In this document: piece by piece, positions 12,122 to 19,767 of the stretch
How the letters are laid out: each line of letters starts with the position of its first letter
Numbering within the stretch: position 1 is the stretch's first letter
Source: a virus
IMG/VR virus record: IMGVR_UViG_3300048625_000043
Span: 1 to 30,320 of that record
Direction: 5' to 3' (one strand)
DNA: 30,320 nt
Position numbers and translations under genes: made by a program
Notes under the pieces: generated by a model
What the model saw: the letters and a program-made list of their open reading frames with translations, nothing else
What the model was told of the DNA's origin: nothing
The model's database searches: none

Positions 12122-13891
12122 TTATTTTGGTAAAAATCCTTTATTTGGCATATCGATAGGTTTCGTATATACCAGTTTACTATCTTTTTTATAATTCTTA
12201 CCATCTGCTTTATCAAATGGATTAGGTAAAATTTCACCTGCTTTTCTTGCCTCCGCTGGTGTTATTTCTTGAGCTCCTTTTTTACGTGGGTCGGTAAAAC
12301 GCTTATATGTTTCACGAGTCCAAAAATGGTGACAAGCTCCACCTCCTTTATATAAAAATATGTCGTATGTATCTATACCATTTGGGCCCCAACCAGGATT
12401 TGTACTAGGTTTTTGACTCATTAATTCAATATCTTCTTTACGATATAACTTATTTAATGAAGTCATTTTCTTACAAAATTCTCTTGATTTTGCACTTGTT
12501 TCCCCACTATATCTATAACGAGAAATAAAAAGTTTGCCATCTTGAGAACTTTTTAAATCTGGTCTAGCTACTCCGGTAGTTACAAAATTCCAAACCTTAG
12601 ACATTAAAGACTTTTCGGGGTTATTTAAAGCCTCTAGTTCCGCATCTAAGCGAGCTTCTTCTTCGTAAGATACTCTTCTGCTATCAATTAATTCCCACTC
12701 ATTAGAATCGAGTTCTTCGCCAAATTCTTCTAAGTTTAAATAATCTAAATGAGAAGATAATTTAACCCCAGTCTCCTCCTCCATTGTGGCCGAATCCATT
12801 TTAGGGTTTTGGTCAATAAACTCTAAAGGTTGTAAAGTCTTAAAGTAAAGGTTTAAGCTAATAGCGTTAAAAGCTAAAATCTTATCGATAGAATCTAAAA
12901 CCGTACCTTGTTTAGGACGAATTACCATATTATCGAATAAGATAGAGGCATTCTTTAACTCGTCCGCATTAGAGCTAAATCCGTTGTTAGATGGAATACC
13001 AAATAACAAACCGCTAGTAATAGAGTGGCCTAATAGAATCTTACCTCTAGCCTCTTCGCTTAAATATTGGTAGTGAGCTGGTGCATCGTTTAAAGGTACG
13101 CTATCGATTGTAGTCTTCTTAGTCTCATCGCTATTGAACGCTACAACTATTTTAGCTCCATTTGAGCCACTTAATTTACGCTTGACATCCGAAGCTATTA
13201 AACCTTGCTTTTCTTCGTCTGGTACTCCATTATTAAAGTTAATAACGCTAGTTGGAGAGAAGCCATTTTGTACGTCATTAATCAAGTAGTCCGCTATCTC
13301 TTCTTCTAAAGTCGCATAAGGTAAAGCACCAATATAATCAACATTAGAGTAATACTTTTGTCCTACGCTATAATCACGCACACAAAGAAGCTCTAAAGTT
13401 TTATCTCCATATCCAAAAGCACCAATACGCTTGGGAGGATAATTCTTCGTATCGCTCCAATTATCGGAGTAGTAGTAGCCTGTAATCTCGCCCTTATCGT
13501 TGCACTTCTCGGTACGGATTAATTGAGCTGGTACGTGTTCTACTCTAACTACCGCATTTTTAGCCTTGTTGTAAATTACTTGGAAATATCCTTGACCTAA
13601 AAGCTTGTAGTCCGTAATTATGCACTTTAAAACCTCGGGTCTAAATAACATCTTCATTTGAGCGTACTCGTTTGGCTTCTTATTTGAATCCGTAGCATCT
13701 AAACCCCTACCATAAATAAGTTTATTAATAGAATTAATAACCGAGTTATTAGTAGTCGAGTTATTGTATCTATCAATTAGGTATTTAAAGTATTCGTTGT
13801 CATCGCCAAAATTAACCCATGCTTCCTTATTAGATTCGATGGATTGAGGCGGTTTATGCGATTCAAAATTGAACACGTGAACGTTACTCAT
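12122..13891 (-). CDS. Portal protein with extra C-terminal domain, 589 aa
   Basis: The first ~400 residues look like a portal. KYLIDRYNNSTTNNSVINSI and INKLIYGRGLD are followed by FRPEVLKCIITDYKLLGQGY and a central helical stem region (GHSITSGLLFGIPSNNGFSS). The last ~160 residues are a separate domain with RYRYSGETSAKSREFCKKMT, then NPGWGPNGIDTYDIF, LYKGGGACHHFW and ETYKRFTDP. I associate a similar domain with head-morphogenesis or XkdF-type proteins of Bacteroidetes phages, so this may be a fusion. The gene lies downstream of the capsid gene instead of next to terminase. It overlaps the upstream gene by 8 bp. Confidence 0.75.
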   Translation of the reverse strand: MSNVHVFNFESHKPPQSIESNKEAWVNFGDDNEYFKYLIDRYNNSTTNNSVINSINKLIYGRGLDATDSNKKPNEYAQMKMLFRPEVLKCIITDYKLLGQGYFQVIYNKAKNAVVRVEHVPAQLIRTEKCNDKGEITGYYYSDNWSDTKNYPPKRIGAFGYGDKTLELLCVRDYSVGQKYYSNVDYIGALPYATLEEEIADYLINDVQNGFSPTSVINFNNGVPDEEKQGLIASDVKRKLSGSNGAKIVVAFNSDETKKTTIDSVPLNDAPAHYQYLSEEARGKILLGHSITSGLLFGIPSNNGFSSNADELKNASILFDNMVIRPKQGTVLDSIDKILAFNAISLNLYFKTLQPLEFIDQNPKMDSATMEEETGVKLSSHLDYLNLEEFGEELDSNEWELIDSRRVSYEEEARLDAELEALNNPEKSLMSKVWNFVTTGVARPDLKSSQDGKLFISRYRYSGETSAKSREFCKKMTSLNKLYRKEDIELMSQKPSTNPGWGPNGIDTYDIFLYKGGGACHHFWTRETYKRFTDPRKKGAQEITPAEARKAGEILPNPFDKADGKNYKKDSKLVYTKPIDMPNKGFLPK

Positions 13892-14210
13892 AGAAAATTA
13901 TATTTTGGTCGTTTTGTACGTACTCGTCTTTATTAACTGAATACGTCCCTATTGTTTGATTCGTGCAAAATACCTTATCTCGATAAATTAACTCGGAATC
14001 TTGCTTAATTGTCATCGTATAAAAGTGACCTTCTTCTAAAGATAGTACTTTTAAAAATGTAAGATAGTACGATTCTTGAGTACAAGTAATAGAATACTCT
14101 ACCTCTACATTAGTCGTTTCGTTTCTTAAAAATAGCTTATTGCCCGCATTTCTACGAGTTGGTACAAATCGTACCTCTTGAGCTAAATTAGATTCCTTTA
14201 AAACTATCAT
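13884..14210 (-). CDS. Hypothetical virion-region protein, 108 aa
   Basis: A beta-rich small protein (VRFVPTRRNAGNKLFLRNE, YSITCTQESYYLTFLKVLSL, YTMTIKQDSELIYRDKVFCT) with no signal or membrane span. The strand pattern would fit a small head or tail joining protein or decoration protein, but I do not recognise the family. It starts five bases after motif copy B, with the tail tube terminator further upstream, and runs into the portal gene with an 8-bp overlap. Confidence 0.65.
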   Translation of the reverse strand: MIVLKESNLAQEVRFVPTRRNAGNKLFLRNETTNVEVEYSITCTQESYYLTFLKVLSLEEGHFYTMTIKQDSELIYRDKVFCTNQTIGTYSVNKDEYVQNDQNIIFYE

Positions 14211-14215
14211 TATGG

Positions 14216-14247
14216 TATAAACGTTATTTAATATGTTTTGTTTCTAA
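14216..14247 (-). promoter_or_regulatory. Shared late motif, copy B (ACAAAA...AACGTTTATA)
   Basis: This 32-base stretch matches 7862-7893 at 28 of 32 positions; the core CGTTTATA is at 14223-14216. The ATG of the 108-residue gene follows after five bases. A terminator sits directly upstream, so new transcription must begin about here for the portal genes. Confidence 0.55.
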
Positions 14248-14256
14248 AACGAAAAA

Positions 14257-14277
14257 GGGGAAGACCTCAGCTCCCCC
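14257..14277 (-). terminator. Rho-independent terminator after the tail tube gene
   Basis: On the minus strand GGGGGAG pairs with CTTCCCC (seven pairs, one G-U) around a seven-base loop, followed by TTTTTCGTTTT. It lies about 30 bases after the tail tube stop codon. Confidence 0.85.
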
Positions 14278-14305
14278 AATTTCAAACCTCAAACAACAAA
14301 AACTA

Positions 14306-14833
14306 TTATGAACCCGATACGATTGTAAAACCAGCCGAAGTTAAAGAAGTAGTTAAGAAGTTAGCCGGTACTGGCTCTTGACCCGATAACACTAAAGTGT
14401 ATCCCGATAAATCGCCCATCGCTGCACCTGTAACGATTGTACCTCCGGATACTTCCATTCCGTGAGCTAAGCCACAATAGAATAAGTTTCCGTTGTTATC
14501 TTCTACGATAACTTGAGGACGGCCGTAAGACAAAAGCTTAATTTGCTTATGGTCTACAATCGATAATTTTTTCAACGTTAAATTTAACGTTTGCTCGAAG
14601 AACGTAGTTCCGTTCTCACGAGAAGAAGTAATAGTTTGCTCGAAAGAACTATTACCTTTTAAGTCGTACTTATATGCACTAGGAGTACCTGTAACCGTAG
14701 CAATGGCATCCGTATTAGTAGCATCGTAAGTAACTCCCGTAGCATCACCCTCGTTAACAAAGTAAACGGCTTTCAATCCACCGTTACTCGTTTTACAAGG
14801 CTCAATTCTGCCTAAAGAAATATCACAAGACAT
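14306..14833 (-). CDS. Major tail tube protein candidate, 175 aa
   Basis: A soluble beta-rich protein: MSCDISLGRIEPCKTSNGG, YKYDLKGNSSFEQTITSSRE, TTFFEQTLNLTLKKLSIVDH, GRPQVIVEDNNGNLFYCGLA and a GYTLVLSGQEPVPA end. The size and strand pattern fit tail tube proteins of long-tailed phages. Its position between two terminators, directly after the capsid gene, fits a protein needed in high copy. The start is set at 14833. The longer frame from 14866 would begin inside the terminator at 14863-14884. Confidence 0.65.
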   Translation of the reverse strand: MSCDISLGRIEPCKTSNGGLKAVYFVNEGDATGVTYDATNTDAIATVTGTPSAYKYDLKGNSSFEQTITSSRENGTTFFEQTLNLTLKKLSIVDHKQIKLLSYGRPQVIVEDNNGNLFYCGLAHGMEVSGGTIVTGAAMGDLSGYTLVLSGQEPVPANFLTTSLTSAGFTIVSGS

Positions 14834-14862
14834 ATTATATAATTTAAAAGATTTAAAAATAA

Positions 14863-14884
14863 GCACCCCGAATTAACGAGGTGC
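14863..14884 (-). terminator. Rho-independent terminator after the capsid gene
   Basis: On the minus strand GCACCTC pairs with GGGGTGC (seven pairs, one U-G) around an eight-base loop, followed by TTATTTTTAAATCTTTT. It lies 13 bases after the capsid stop codon and probably limits readthrough into the tail tube gene. Confidence 0.85.
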
Positions 14885-14896
14885 TCTTAAAGCTAA

Positions 14897-15856
14897 TTAG
14901 TTAGCTGAGTTAGTGATTCCGTAAGTAACGATATCTTCTACCGCACCATATTGAACACCAGCCGTTAAACGCATAACTACACGTACGTTCTCTGAACCAT
15001 CTACGTCTGCCATGTCGATAACTTTTACAGAAGAAGAATCCATGTCAGCAAGTACACCAGTACCGAAGAACAAATTCTCTTTCAAAGTAGCGATTGCAGT
15101 GTTAGAAGCTAAACCATTAGCTACAAAAACTTTAACACCATCAAAAGAAAGAGAGCCATTGTTATACCATTGAGTTCCCATTGCGTTAGTACCATTAGCA
15201 CCTAAGCCAGAAGCAGCAAATCCACCCAAAGCACGAACATAAGCACGAGCAATGTTTTGAGATACATAAAGGTAAAGACCATCGTGTCCGTAAAGAGCTG
15301 CAGGGATTGCATCAACAATCTTTCCTAATTCAGCAACTACGTTAGAAGCAGTAACCGTTGTACCTGCAACTTCTTGAGCAGCTGGTAAAGCAGCATCCGC
15401 AGCTAATAAAGTAGCAAAACCATTGAACTCTCCAGCGTTAGCCGTAACACCAGCCCAGATGTTTGTTTCATTCTTAGCAGCAACCTTAGCAGCTACGTGA
15501 CCTACTAAGTAGTCAGCGAAAGATTTAGGAATAACATCAAAAGCAGAGTATCCTTGCTCAGCTGATAACCAATCAGAGTGAAAATCTTTCTTACATAATT
15601 GTAAGTTCACTTGGAATTCTTCTGGTTGTAAGATACGCTCAGTTAAAGTAACTGTAGAAGTTGCTGAGAAATCACAAGAAGCATCTTTTAAGATTGCATC
15701 AGTTGATAATTTCTTAACTACTTCTTTGTACTTGATACCCGGCTTAACCGTGATACCACCCGCATCGATAGTAGGTGAAGATAATAAAGCAGCCGAGATA
15801 ATTTGATTTTTAAACTCTCCGCTATAAGAAGTTGTGATACTTGTAGTAGTAGCCAT
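14897..15856 (-). CDS. Major capsid protein (HK97-type fold likely), 319 aa
   Basis: The size, Ala/Gly richness and secondary-structure pattern fit an HK97-type capsid subunit. Features include an N-terminal arm ending around SYSGEFKNQIIS, the stretch RILQPEEFQVNLQLCKKDFH, a long spine-like helix region SFADYLVGHVAAKVAAKNET, and late A-domain strands GLYLYVSQNIARAYVRALGG and VRVVMRLTAGVQYGAVED. It follows a scaffold-like gene by 20 bases and is closed by a strong terminator. No covalent cross-link residues were assigned. Confidence 0.82.
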   Translation of the reverse strand: MATTTSITTSYSGEFKNQIISAALLSSPTIDAGGITVKPGIKYKEVVKKLSTDAILKDASCDFSATSTVTLTERILQPEEFQVNLQLCKKDFHSDWLSAEQGYSAFDVIPKSFADYLVGHVAAKVAAKNETNIWAGVTANAGEFNGFATLLAADAALPAAQEVAGTTVTASNVVAELGKIVDAIPAALYGHDGLYLYVSQNIARAYVRALGGFAASGLGANGTNAMGTQWYNNGSLSFDGVKVFVANGLASNTAIATLKENLFFGTGVLADMDSSSVKVIDMADVDGSENVRVVMRLTAGVQYGAVEDIVTYGITNSAN

Positions 15857-15876
15857 TTTTTAAATTTGTTAGTTAA

Positions 15877-16491
15877 TTATTTTGAAAAGATTCTGTTAAA
15901 TACCGCATCCTCAATAGATGAAGTTCTGTTTTTACCAATTTTATACATTTGTTTTGGAGCATTAGCTTCAGGATTGTGTGCCAAAGGTTGAGCACCTTCT
16001 TCGATAGAAGACATTTCAACTTTTAAAGACTCATTTTCCGCTTTTAATGCTTCATTCTCTTGCTTGATTAATGAGAACTCTTGACGTAATTTCTCAATCT
16101 CAGCAAAGAAAGTTTCCTTAGATACTGATTCTACGATACGTTTCGCCTTCGGAGCTTCGCTCATTTGTGGAGCCGTAACTTCTTCAGGTGCTGGCTCTCC
16201 AGCCTCCGCTGCTGGATGTGCTGCCTCTGGCATAACTTCCTCTTCAGCCTCTGGAGAAATAGATGCGATAACACCCTCAACCTCTACTACCAAGATGTTT
16301 CCATCCTCTAACTTGTACTCGCCTACTGGCATCGGTACAATACCATCAGCCGTTACAATTCCTACCGAGTAATCCGGCTCAAATGATTCCGCCTCAATGA
16401 TAGTAATACCATCTTCTAGCTTCATTTGTGCGAGTTTTACCTCCATAGAAAGAACAGCCTTAATCTTGTTTAACTTGTTCTTGTATTCCAT
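15877..16491 (-). CDS. Scaffold-like capsid assembly protein, 204 aa
   Basis: It has a small N-terminal beta domain (KLEDGITIIEAESFEPDYSV ... VVEVEGVIASI, about 23-78), a long acidic Pro/Ala/Glu linker (about 80-115), and a coiled coil (TFFAEIEKLRQEFSLIKQEN, EALKAENESLKVEM, about 127-160). The tail is basic. This layout directly upstream of the capsid gene is typical of scaffolding proteins. The beta domain resembles ones seen on capsid assembly proteins of Bacteroidetes phages. It could also be a capsid-associated decoration protein. Confidence 0.65.
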   Translation of the reverse strand: MEYKNKLNKIKAVLSMEVKLAQMKLEDGITIIEAESFEPDYSVGIVTADGIVPMPVGEYKLEDGNILVVEVEGVIASISPEAEEEVMPEAAHPAAEAGEPAPEEVTAPQMSEAPKAKRIVESVSKETFFAEIEKLRQEFSLIKQENEALKAENESLKVEMSSIEEGAQPLAHNPEANAPKQMYKIGKNRTSSIEDAVFNRIFSK

Positions 16492-16514
16492 ATATTTATT
16501 AATTTATTTACTTA

Positions 16515-16907
16515 TTAAATCTTAGTATACAAAGTCTTATACTTTTTTGCATAATCAGCATTAGCTTTTACAATTTCAGAAGCCTTAGAAAAACCAGTAA
16601 TTTTTTGTGCTTCTTTTGGGTCCATACCAATTGCTTTAAGTGAGTCTTCGATTTCTTTTAAATCATTTGCAGAACCATTATTTAAAGCTACACTTTGGTC
16701 AATTAATGTTTGAAAATCCATATACATTTTAATATATGCCATTTTCATATCATTCATTTTTAATGATGCTTTTACTAAATTGTCTTGAATTTTTTGTGCT
16801 TCTTTAGCAACATCAGAAGCTTGTTTAGCAAACTCATAATTTTGAGATGCTAATTCTACTTTCTCATTAGAGAATAGTTTGTTAAATACTTGTTTTTGTG
16901 TGTTCAT
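16515..16907 (-). CDS. Helical coiled-coil protein, 130 aa
   Basis: Almost entirely helical, with a long heptad-like stretch from about residue 15 to 75 (SQNYEFAKQASDVAKEAQKI, QDNLVKASLKMNDMKMAYIK). No known family is recognised. It sits between the XkdF-type protease and the scaffold-like gene, so a role in head assembly is likely from context. The start at 16907 lies two bases after the previous stop (TAATTATG). Confidence 0.6.
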   Translation of the reverse strand: MNTQKQVFNKLFSNEKVELASQNYEFAKQASDVAKEAQKIQDNLVKASLKMNDMKMAYIKMYMDFQTLIDQSVALNNGSANDLKEIEDSLKAIGMDPKEAQKITGFSKASEIVKANADYAKKYKTLYTKI

Positions 16908-16909
16908 AA

Positions 16910-17095
16910 TTATCCGTTTTGTCTTGTTATAACTCTTGGTTCGTTTGTATTTACTACCGATGAGCTTACTTGCCCAACTAAAGCACCAATACCTTGATTA
17001 ATTTCTTCTCCTTTGCAACAATCTTTAGAGTAAGTTCCGTCTTTGCATAAGCAAGCTCTTGAAGAATCTTGCGGACTTGTCTTTTTATTTGCCAT
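16910..17095 (-). CDS. Small Cys-rich protein, 61 aa
   Basis: The distinctive block CLCKDGTYSKDCCKGEEINQ (residues 15-34) holds four Cys as CxC...CC, followed by GIGALVGQVSSS. Short proteins with this CLC-x-DGTYS-xx-CC-x-G arrangement recur in Flavobacterium-type phages, function unknown. The cysteines could bind zinc. It overlaps the XkdF-like gene by 11 bp and so belongs to the head gene block. Confidence 0.65.
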   Translation of the reverse strand: MANKKTSPQDSSRACLCKDGTYSKDCCKGEEINQGIGALVGQVSSSVVNTNEPRVITRQNG

Positions 17096-17663
17096 CTTTT
17101 AAAATATTTATGATTTGATTAATTAACTCCTCCTCTTCTAGCTCTTGTAAAGACATCTCTAGTTTATCTGCAAAGTATCCCTCGATAGAAAAACCTTTAT
17201 ACTTGCCATCTTTAACTTGCTTCCAAACGTTTTCGTCTTCTATCTTCATAGAAATCATCCAAGTACCTTTAGGTAGTGAGAATCCGTATTGCTTAGATTT
17301 GTCCATTTCTGGGTTATCAATAATCCAAGACTCAACAACCGTAGCACCATCGAATTTAGCTTTATGCTCAAGCGTTGCATTTGATTGGTTACCATTCTTT
17401 AAGAATAACTCGCTTGCTTGTTTTACCGTAGCCTCGCTAAAGAATACGTAGAACTCATCCTTGCCATTCTTACGATATATTTGCTTATTAGGAATTAACG
17501 CAGCTCCCATAAGGATACGCTTATCCGAATCCACTTCGGCAAGCTCTACTTTATAATCTTTATTTAAAGCGATAAAGTTCTCCTCGATAGCTGGTGCATC
17601 TACCAAGCTAACCGCATCAATCCCATCTAAATCTTTCTCGATAACTAATTCGACAATTCTCAT
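17085..17663 (-). CDS. XkdF-type putative head maturation protease, 192 aa
   Basis: It fits the XkdF (PBSX-like) family. The opening is MRIVELVIEKDLDGIDAVSL followed by VDAPAIEENFIAL, then ILMGAALIPNKQIYR, NATLEHKAKFDGATVVESWI (about 106-125), LPKGTWMISMKIEDENVW and KYKGFSIEGYF. The H in LEHK, the S in ESW and the GFSIEG turn are the conserved positions usually taken as the protease-like core. This family is often annotated as the prohead protease. It starts four bases after motif copy C and heads the scaffold and capsid block. Confidence 0.8.
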   Translation of the reverse strand: MRIVELVIEKDLDGIDAVSLVDAPAIEENFIALNKDYKVELAEVDSDKRILMGAALIPNKQIYRKNGKDEFYVFFSEATVKQASELFLKNGNQSNATLEHKAKFDGATVVESWIIDNPEMDKSKQYGFSLPKGTWMISMKIEDENVWKQVKDGKYKGFSIEGYFADKLEMSLQELEEEELINQIINILKDGK

Positions 17664-17667
17664 AGCC

Positions 17668-17694
17668 TATAAACGTTTATATTTTTTTTTGTTA
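17668..17694 (-). promoter_or_regulatory. Shared late motif, copy C (palindromic TATAAACGTTTATA)
   Basis: The core CGTTTATA (17675-17668) is here part of a perfect 14-base palindrome, TATAAACGTTTATA. An ACAAAA block lies upstream as in the other copies. The ATG of the XkdF-like gene follows after four bases. It lies in the 41-base gap behind the tape measure gene. Confidence 0.5.
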
Positions 17695-17704
17695 CATTTT
17701 CAAA

Positions 17705-19636
17705 TTATCCAAGACTAGCCGAAGTAATAATATTCCTATTAAGTGCTTGCTGAGTAGTTACATCACTAGCAACTACATAAGCTCTCATGGGCTCTTGTGG
17801 TTGTCCTAATGTTTGTGCTAATTGATTAACTCCACTTGTGCCAACTACGTTAAACGATGGAGCACTAGAAGAACCTGCACTAGGTGTAGATGTATCTCCA
17901 GTGCCTCCTCCTACGTTTGTAGAAAGGATATCATTAACCGATTTGAAACCAATCGCTGCGGTAGTCGCAATATTTGCAAGCTTAATACCGAACTCAAAAG
18001 GAGTAGCGGTCTTTGTAGCTAACTCGGCGGTAATACCTTGATAAGTATTAATTAACGCTTGTGCTACCGCAAATGCTTTACCCTCCGTAGAGTTTTGTTC
18101 AAATAAGCTAGACATATTGCTTAACGTTTGGCTAACCATTGCAAGCTTTTGCTTTTGTAATGCTTTCTCTTGAGCGTGAGTCTCCTTATCTATTTTAGCT
18201 TTTTCATCCGCACTTAATTGATTTGAAGCTTGAGCTAATTCGTTATACTTCCTTAAAGCCTCTAATCGAATTGACAAAGAGTTTTGCTCATTTGATAGCT
18301 CGGCTTGTAAACGTTCGCTTTGCTTATTATAGTTATAAGTAGCTATTTCATCTTCTTTAGATTTGATAGAAGCTTCTAATTCTTGTTTCTTAGCATTATA
18401 TTCTTTTACCGCCTCTACTCTAGCTTGAGTATCTAAAGCATAAGAATTAATATTATTTTGTAATCGCTCTAATTGAATCTTTTTCTCCTCCTCTAAATTA
18501 TCTAATTGCGCTTTTAATTTTTTATCTTCATCCTTTATTAACTCGGCGGTAGCTTGCTTTTCTGCTATTGCTAAATCCGCAACACCCTCTTTAGCGGTTT
18601 TATCTAAATCAATTTTTTCTTTCGTTAAAGCAATTGCGTTTGCTTGTTGTTCCGAACGCAAACCTTCTACTTGAGCTAGAACACCTGCAGCGTTTGCCTC
18701 GGCATTTATTAAAGCTACTCTATTTTCTATTGAAGCGTTTTTGTCTACATCAGCTTGAGCTGCATCAACTTGAGCTTGAGCTGCAGCAAGCATTGCCTTT
18801 GTTTGATTATCTAAAACTTCATTTAAATCCTCATTTGCTTTAATTCGTTTATCAATTGATAACAAATCATTATCTCTAATTTGTCTTTGTTTCTCCGCTT
18901 GTCTATCAAATTTTTCAGCATCTTTTGCTTGTTGGGCTGCAGCTAATTGAGCATTATTTTTTAATTGAACTAATTTCTCTGCAGCTTCTTTTACTTTTTT
19001 TGCATAATCCGATAAACTATTCGCTGCTTTCTTAACTATTTCCTTCCCTTTATCTACACTATTATTAACTCCAGTTAAAACATCTACCGATTCTTTACCA
19101 GCCTTTTTAACGTTGTCTAGGGCTGCAGCAAAGTTACCGGAGAATAATTCCTTCAAAGCACTACTTAAATAGCCTAGAGTGTCAAGGAATGAGTTAAAGC
19201 GTTCGATTAAGTTCTCCTTTATAGCATTACCTAACTTCTTTAAATTCTCTACCGGATGCTCAAAAACATCCTTAAAAAAAGCAACTATTTTAGGGAAGTT
19301 ATCAAAGATTAACTTAATTAAATCATTAAATACAATAGACAATGCTTCTAATGCCGTATTCATAATGTCTACTACCTTTTGATTTTTAGATAGTACCTCT
19401 TTGAACATATTGAATGCCTCCATTACAAGCCCAATACCAAGAGCTTTAACGGCTAATCCCATGCCTTTAAATCCATTGACTAAGCCTTTGATTCCGCCTT
19501 CGGCATTCTTCGTAGACTTACCAATATCTTTAATAGCCTCCTCGGTCTCCGCAAACTTTTCGACAAGGTCGCTAACCTTTTTTTCAAGGTCTTTGATATT
19601 ATTTTTTAACTCTAATTCGACTGTAACTTTTTCCAT
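17705..19636 (-). CDS. Tail tape measure protein, 643 aa
   Basis: An N-terminal coiled coil (ELKNNIKDLEKKVSDLVEKF) is followed by a Gly-rich hydrophobic segment (GFKGMGLAVKALGIGLVMEA, about 53-72) and helical membrane-active-like stretches (FNDLIKLIFDNFPKIVAFFK). A very long Ala/Gln/Lys coiled coil then runs from about 200 to 530, and the C-terminus is Ser/Gly rich. This is the tape measure pattern. It sets tail length by spanning the tube lumen. At about 1.5 angstrom per residue, 643 residues suggest a tail near 95 nm, a rough estimate. Its start overlaps a 51-residue gene by 25 bp. Confidence 0.85.
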   Translation of the reverse strand: MEKVTVELELKNNIKDLEKKVSDLVEKFAETEEAIKDIGKSTKNAEGGIKGLVNGFKGMGLAVKALGIGLVMEAFNMFKEVLSKNQKVVDIMNTALEALSIVFNDLIKLIFDNFPKIVAFFKDVFEHPVENLKKLGNAIKENLIERFNSFLDTLGYLSSALKELFSGNFAAALDNVKKAGKESVDVLTGVNNSVDKGKEIVKKAANSLSDYAKKVKEAAEKLVQLKNNAQLAAAQQAKDAEKFDRQAEKQRQIRDNDLLSIDKRIKANEDLNEVLDNQTKAMLAAAQAQVDAAQADVDKNASIENRVALINAEANAAGVLAQVEGLRSEQQANAIALTKEKIDLDKTAKEGVADLAIAEKQATAELIKDEDKKLKAQLDNLEEEKKIQLERLQNNINSYALDTQARVEAVKEYNAKKQELEASIKSKEDEIATYNYNKQSERLQAELSNEQNSLSIRLEALRKYNELAQASNQLSADEKAKIDKETHAQEKALQKQKLAMVSQTLSNMSSLFEQNSTEGKAFAVAQALINTYQGITAELATKTATPFEFGIKLANIATTAAIGFKSVNDILSTNVGGGTGDTSTPSAGSSSAPSFNVVGTSGVNQLAQTLGQPQEPMRAYVVASDVTTQQALNRNIITSASLG

Positions 19637-19767
19637 TGTCTTTTTATTTGCTCAAATGCCATTTTAAACGTACTCGGTATTTCGTATCTTCCTTTAGCTA
19701 TTTCTATCTCCTCACTTTGGTTATAATGAGGGAGCATATTTAGCATATCTAATATTTGCTTTATCAT
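19612..19767 (-). CDS. Small hypothetical protein, 51 aa
   Basis: A short open frame starts at 19767 (MIKQILDMLNMLPHYNQSEE) in an ATGA overlap with the stop of the 666-residue tail gene. It ends at TAG 19614-19612, inside the tape measure start. It is helical with a basic C-terminus (FEQIKRQWKKLQSN). Coupling on both sides and an otherwise empty 127-base gap support a real gene. Its place directly ahead of the tape measure hints at a tail assembly helper. Confidence 0.65.
   Translation of the reverse strand: MIKQILDMLNMLPHYNQSEEIEIAKGRYEIPSTFKMAFEQIKRQWKKLQSN

Noticed and set aside
18634-18843. Plus-strand Leu-rich frame inside the tape measure gene
   Set aside because: It mirrors the Ala/Gln-rich coiled-coil codons of the minus strand; a shadow frame.
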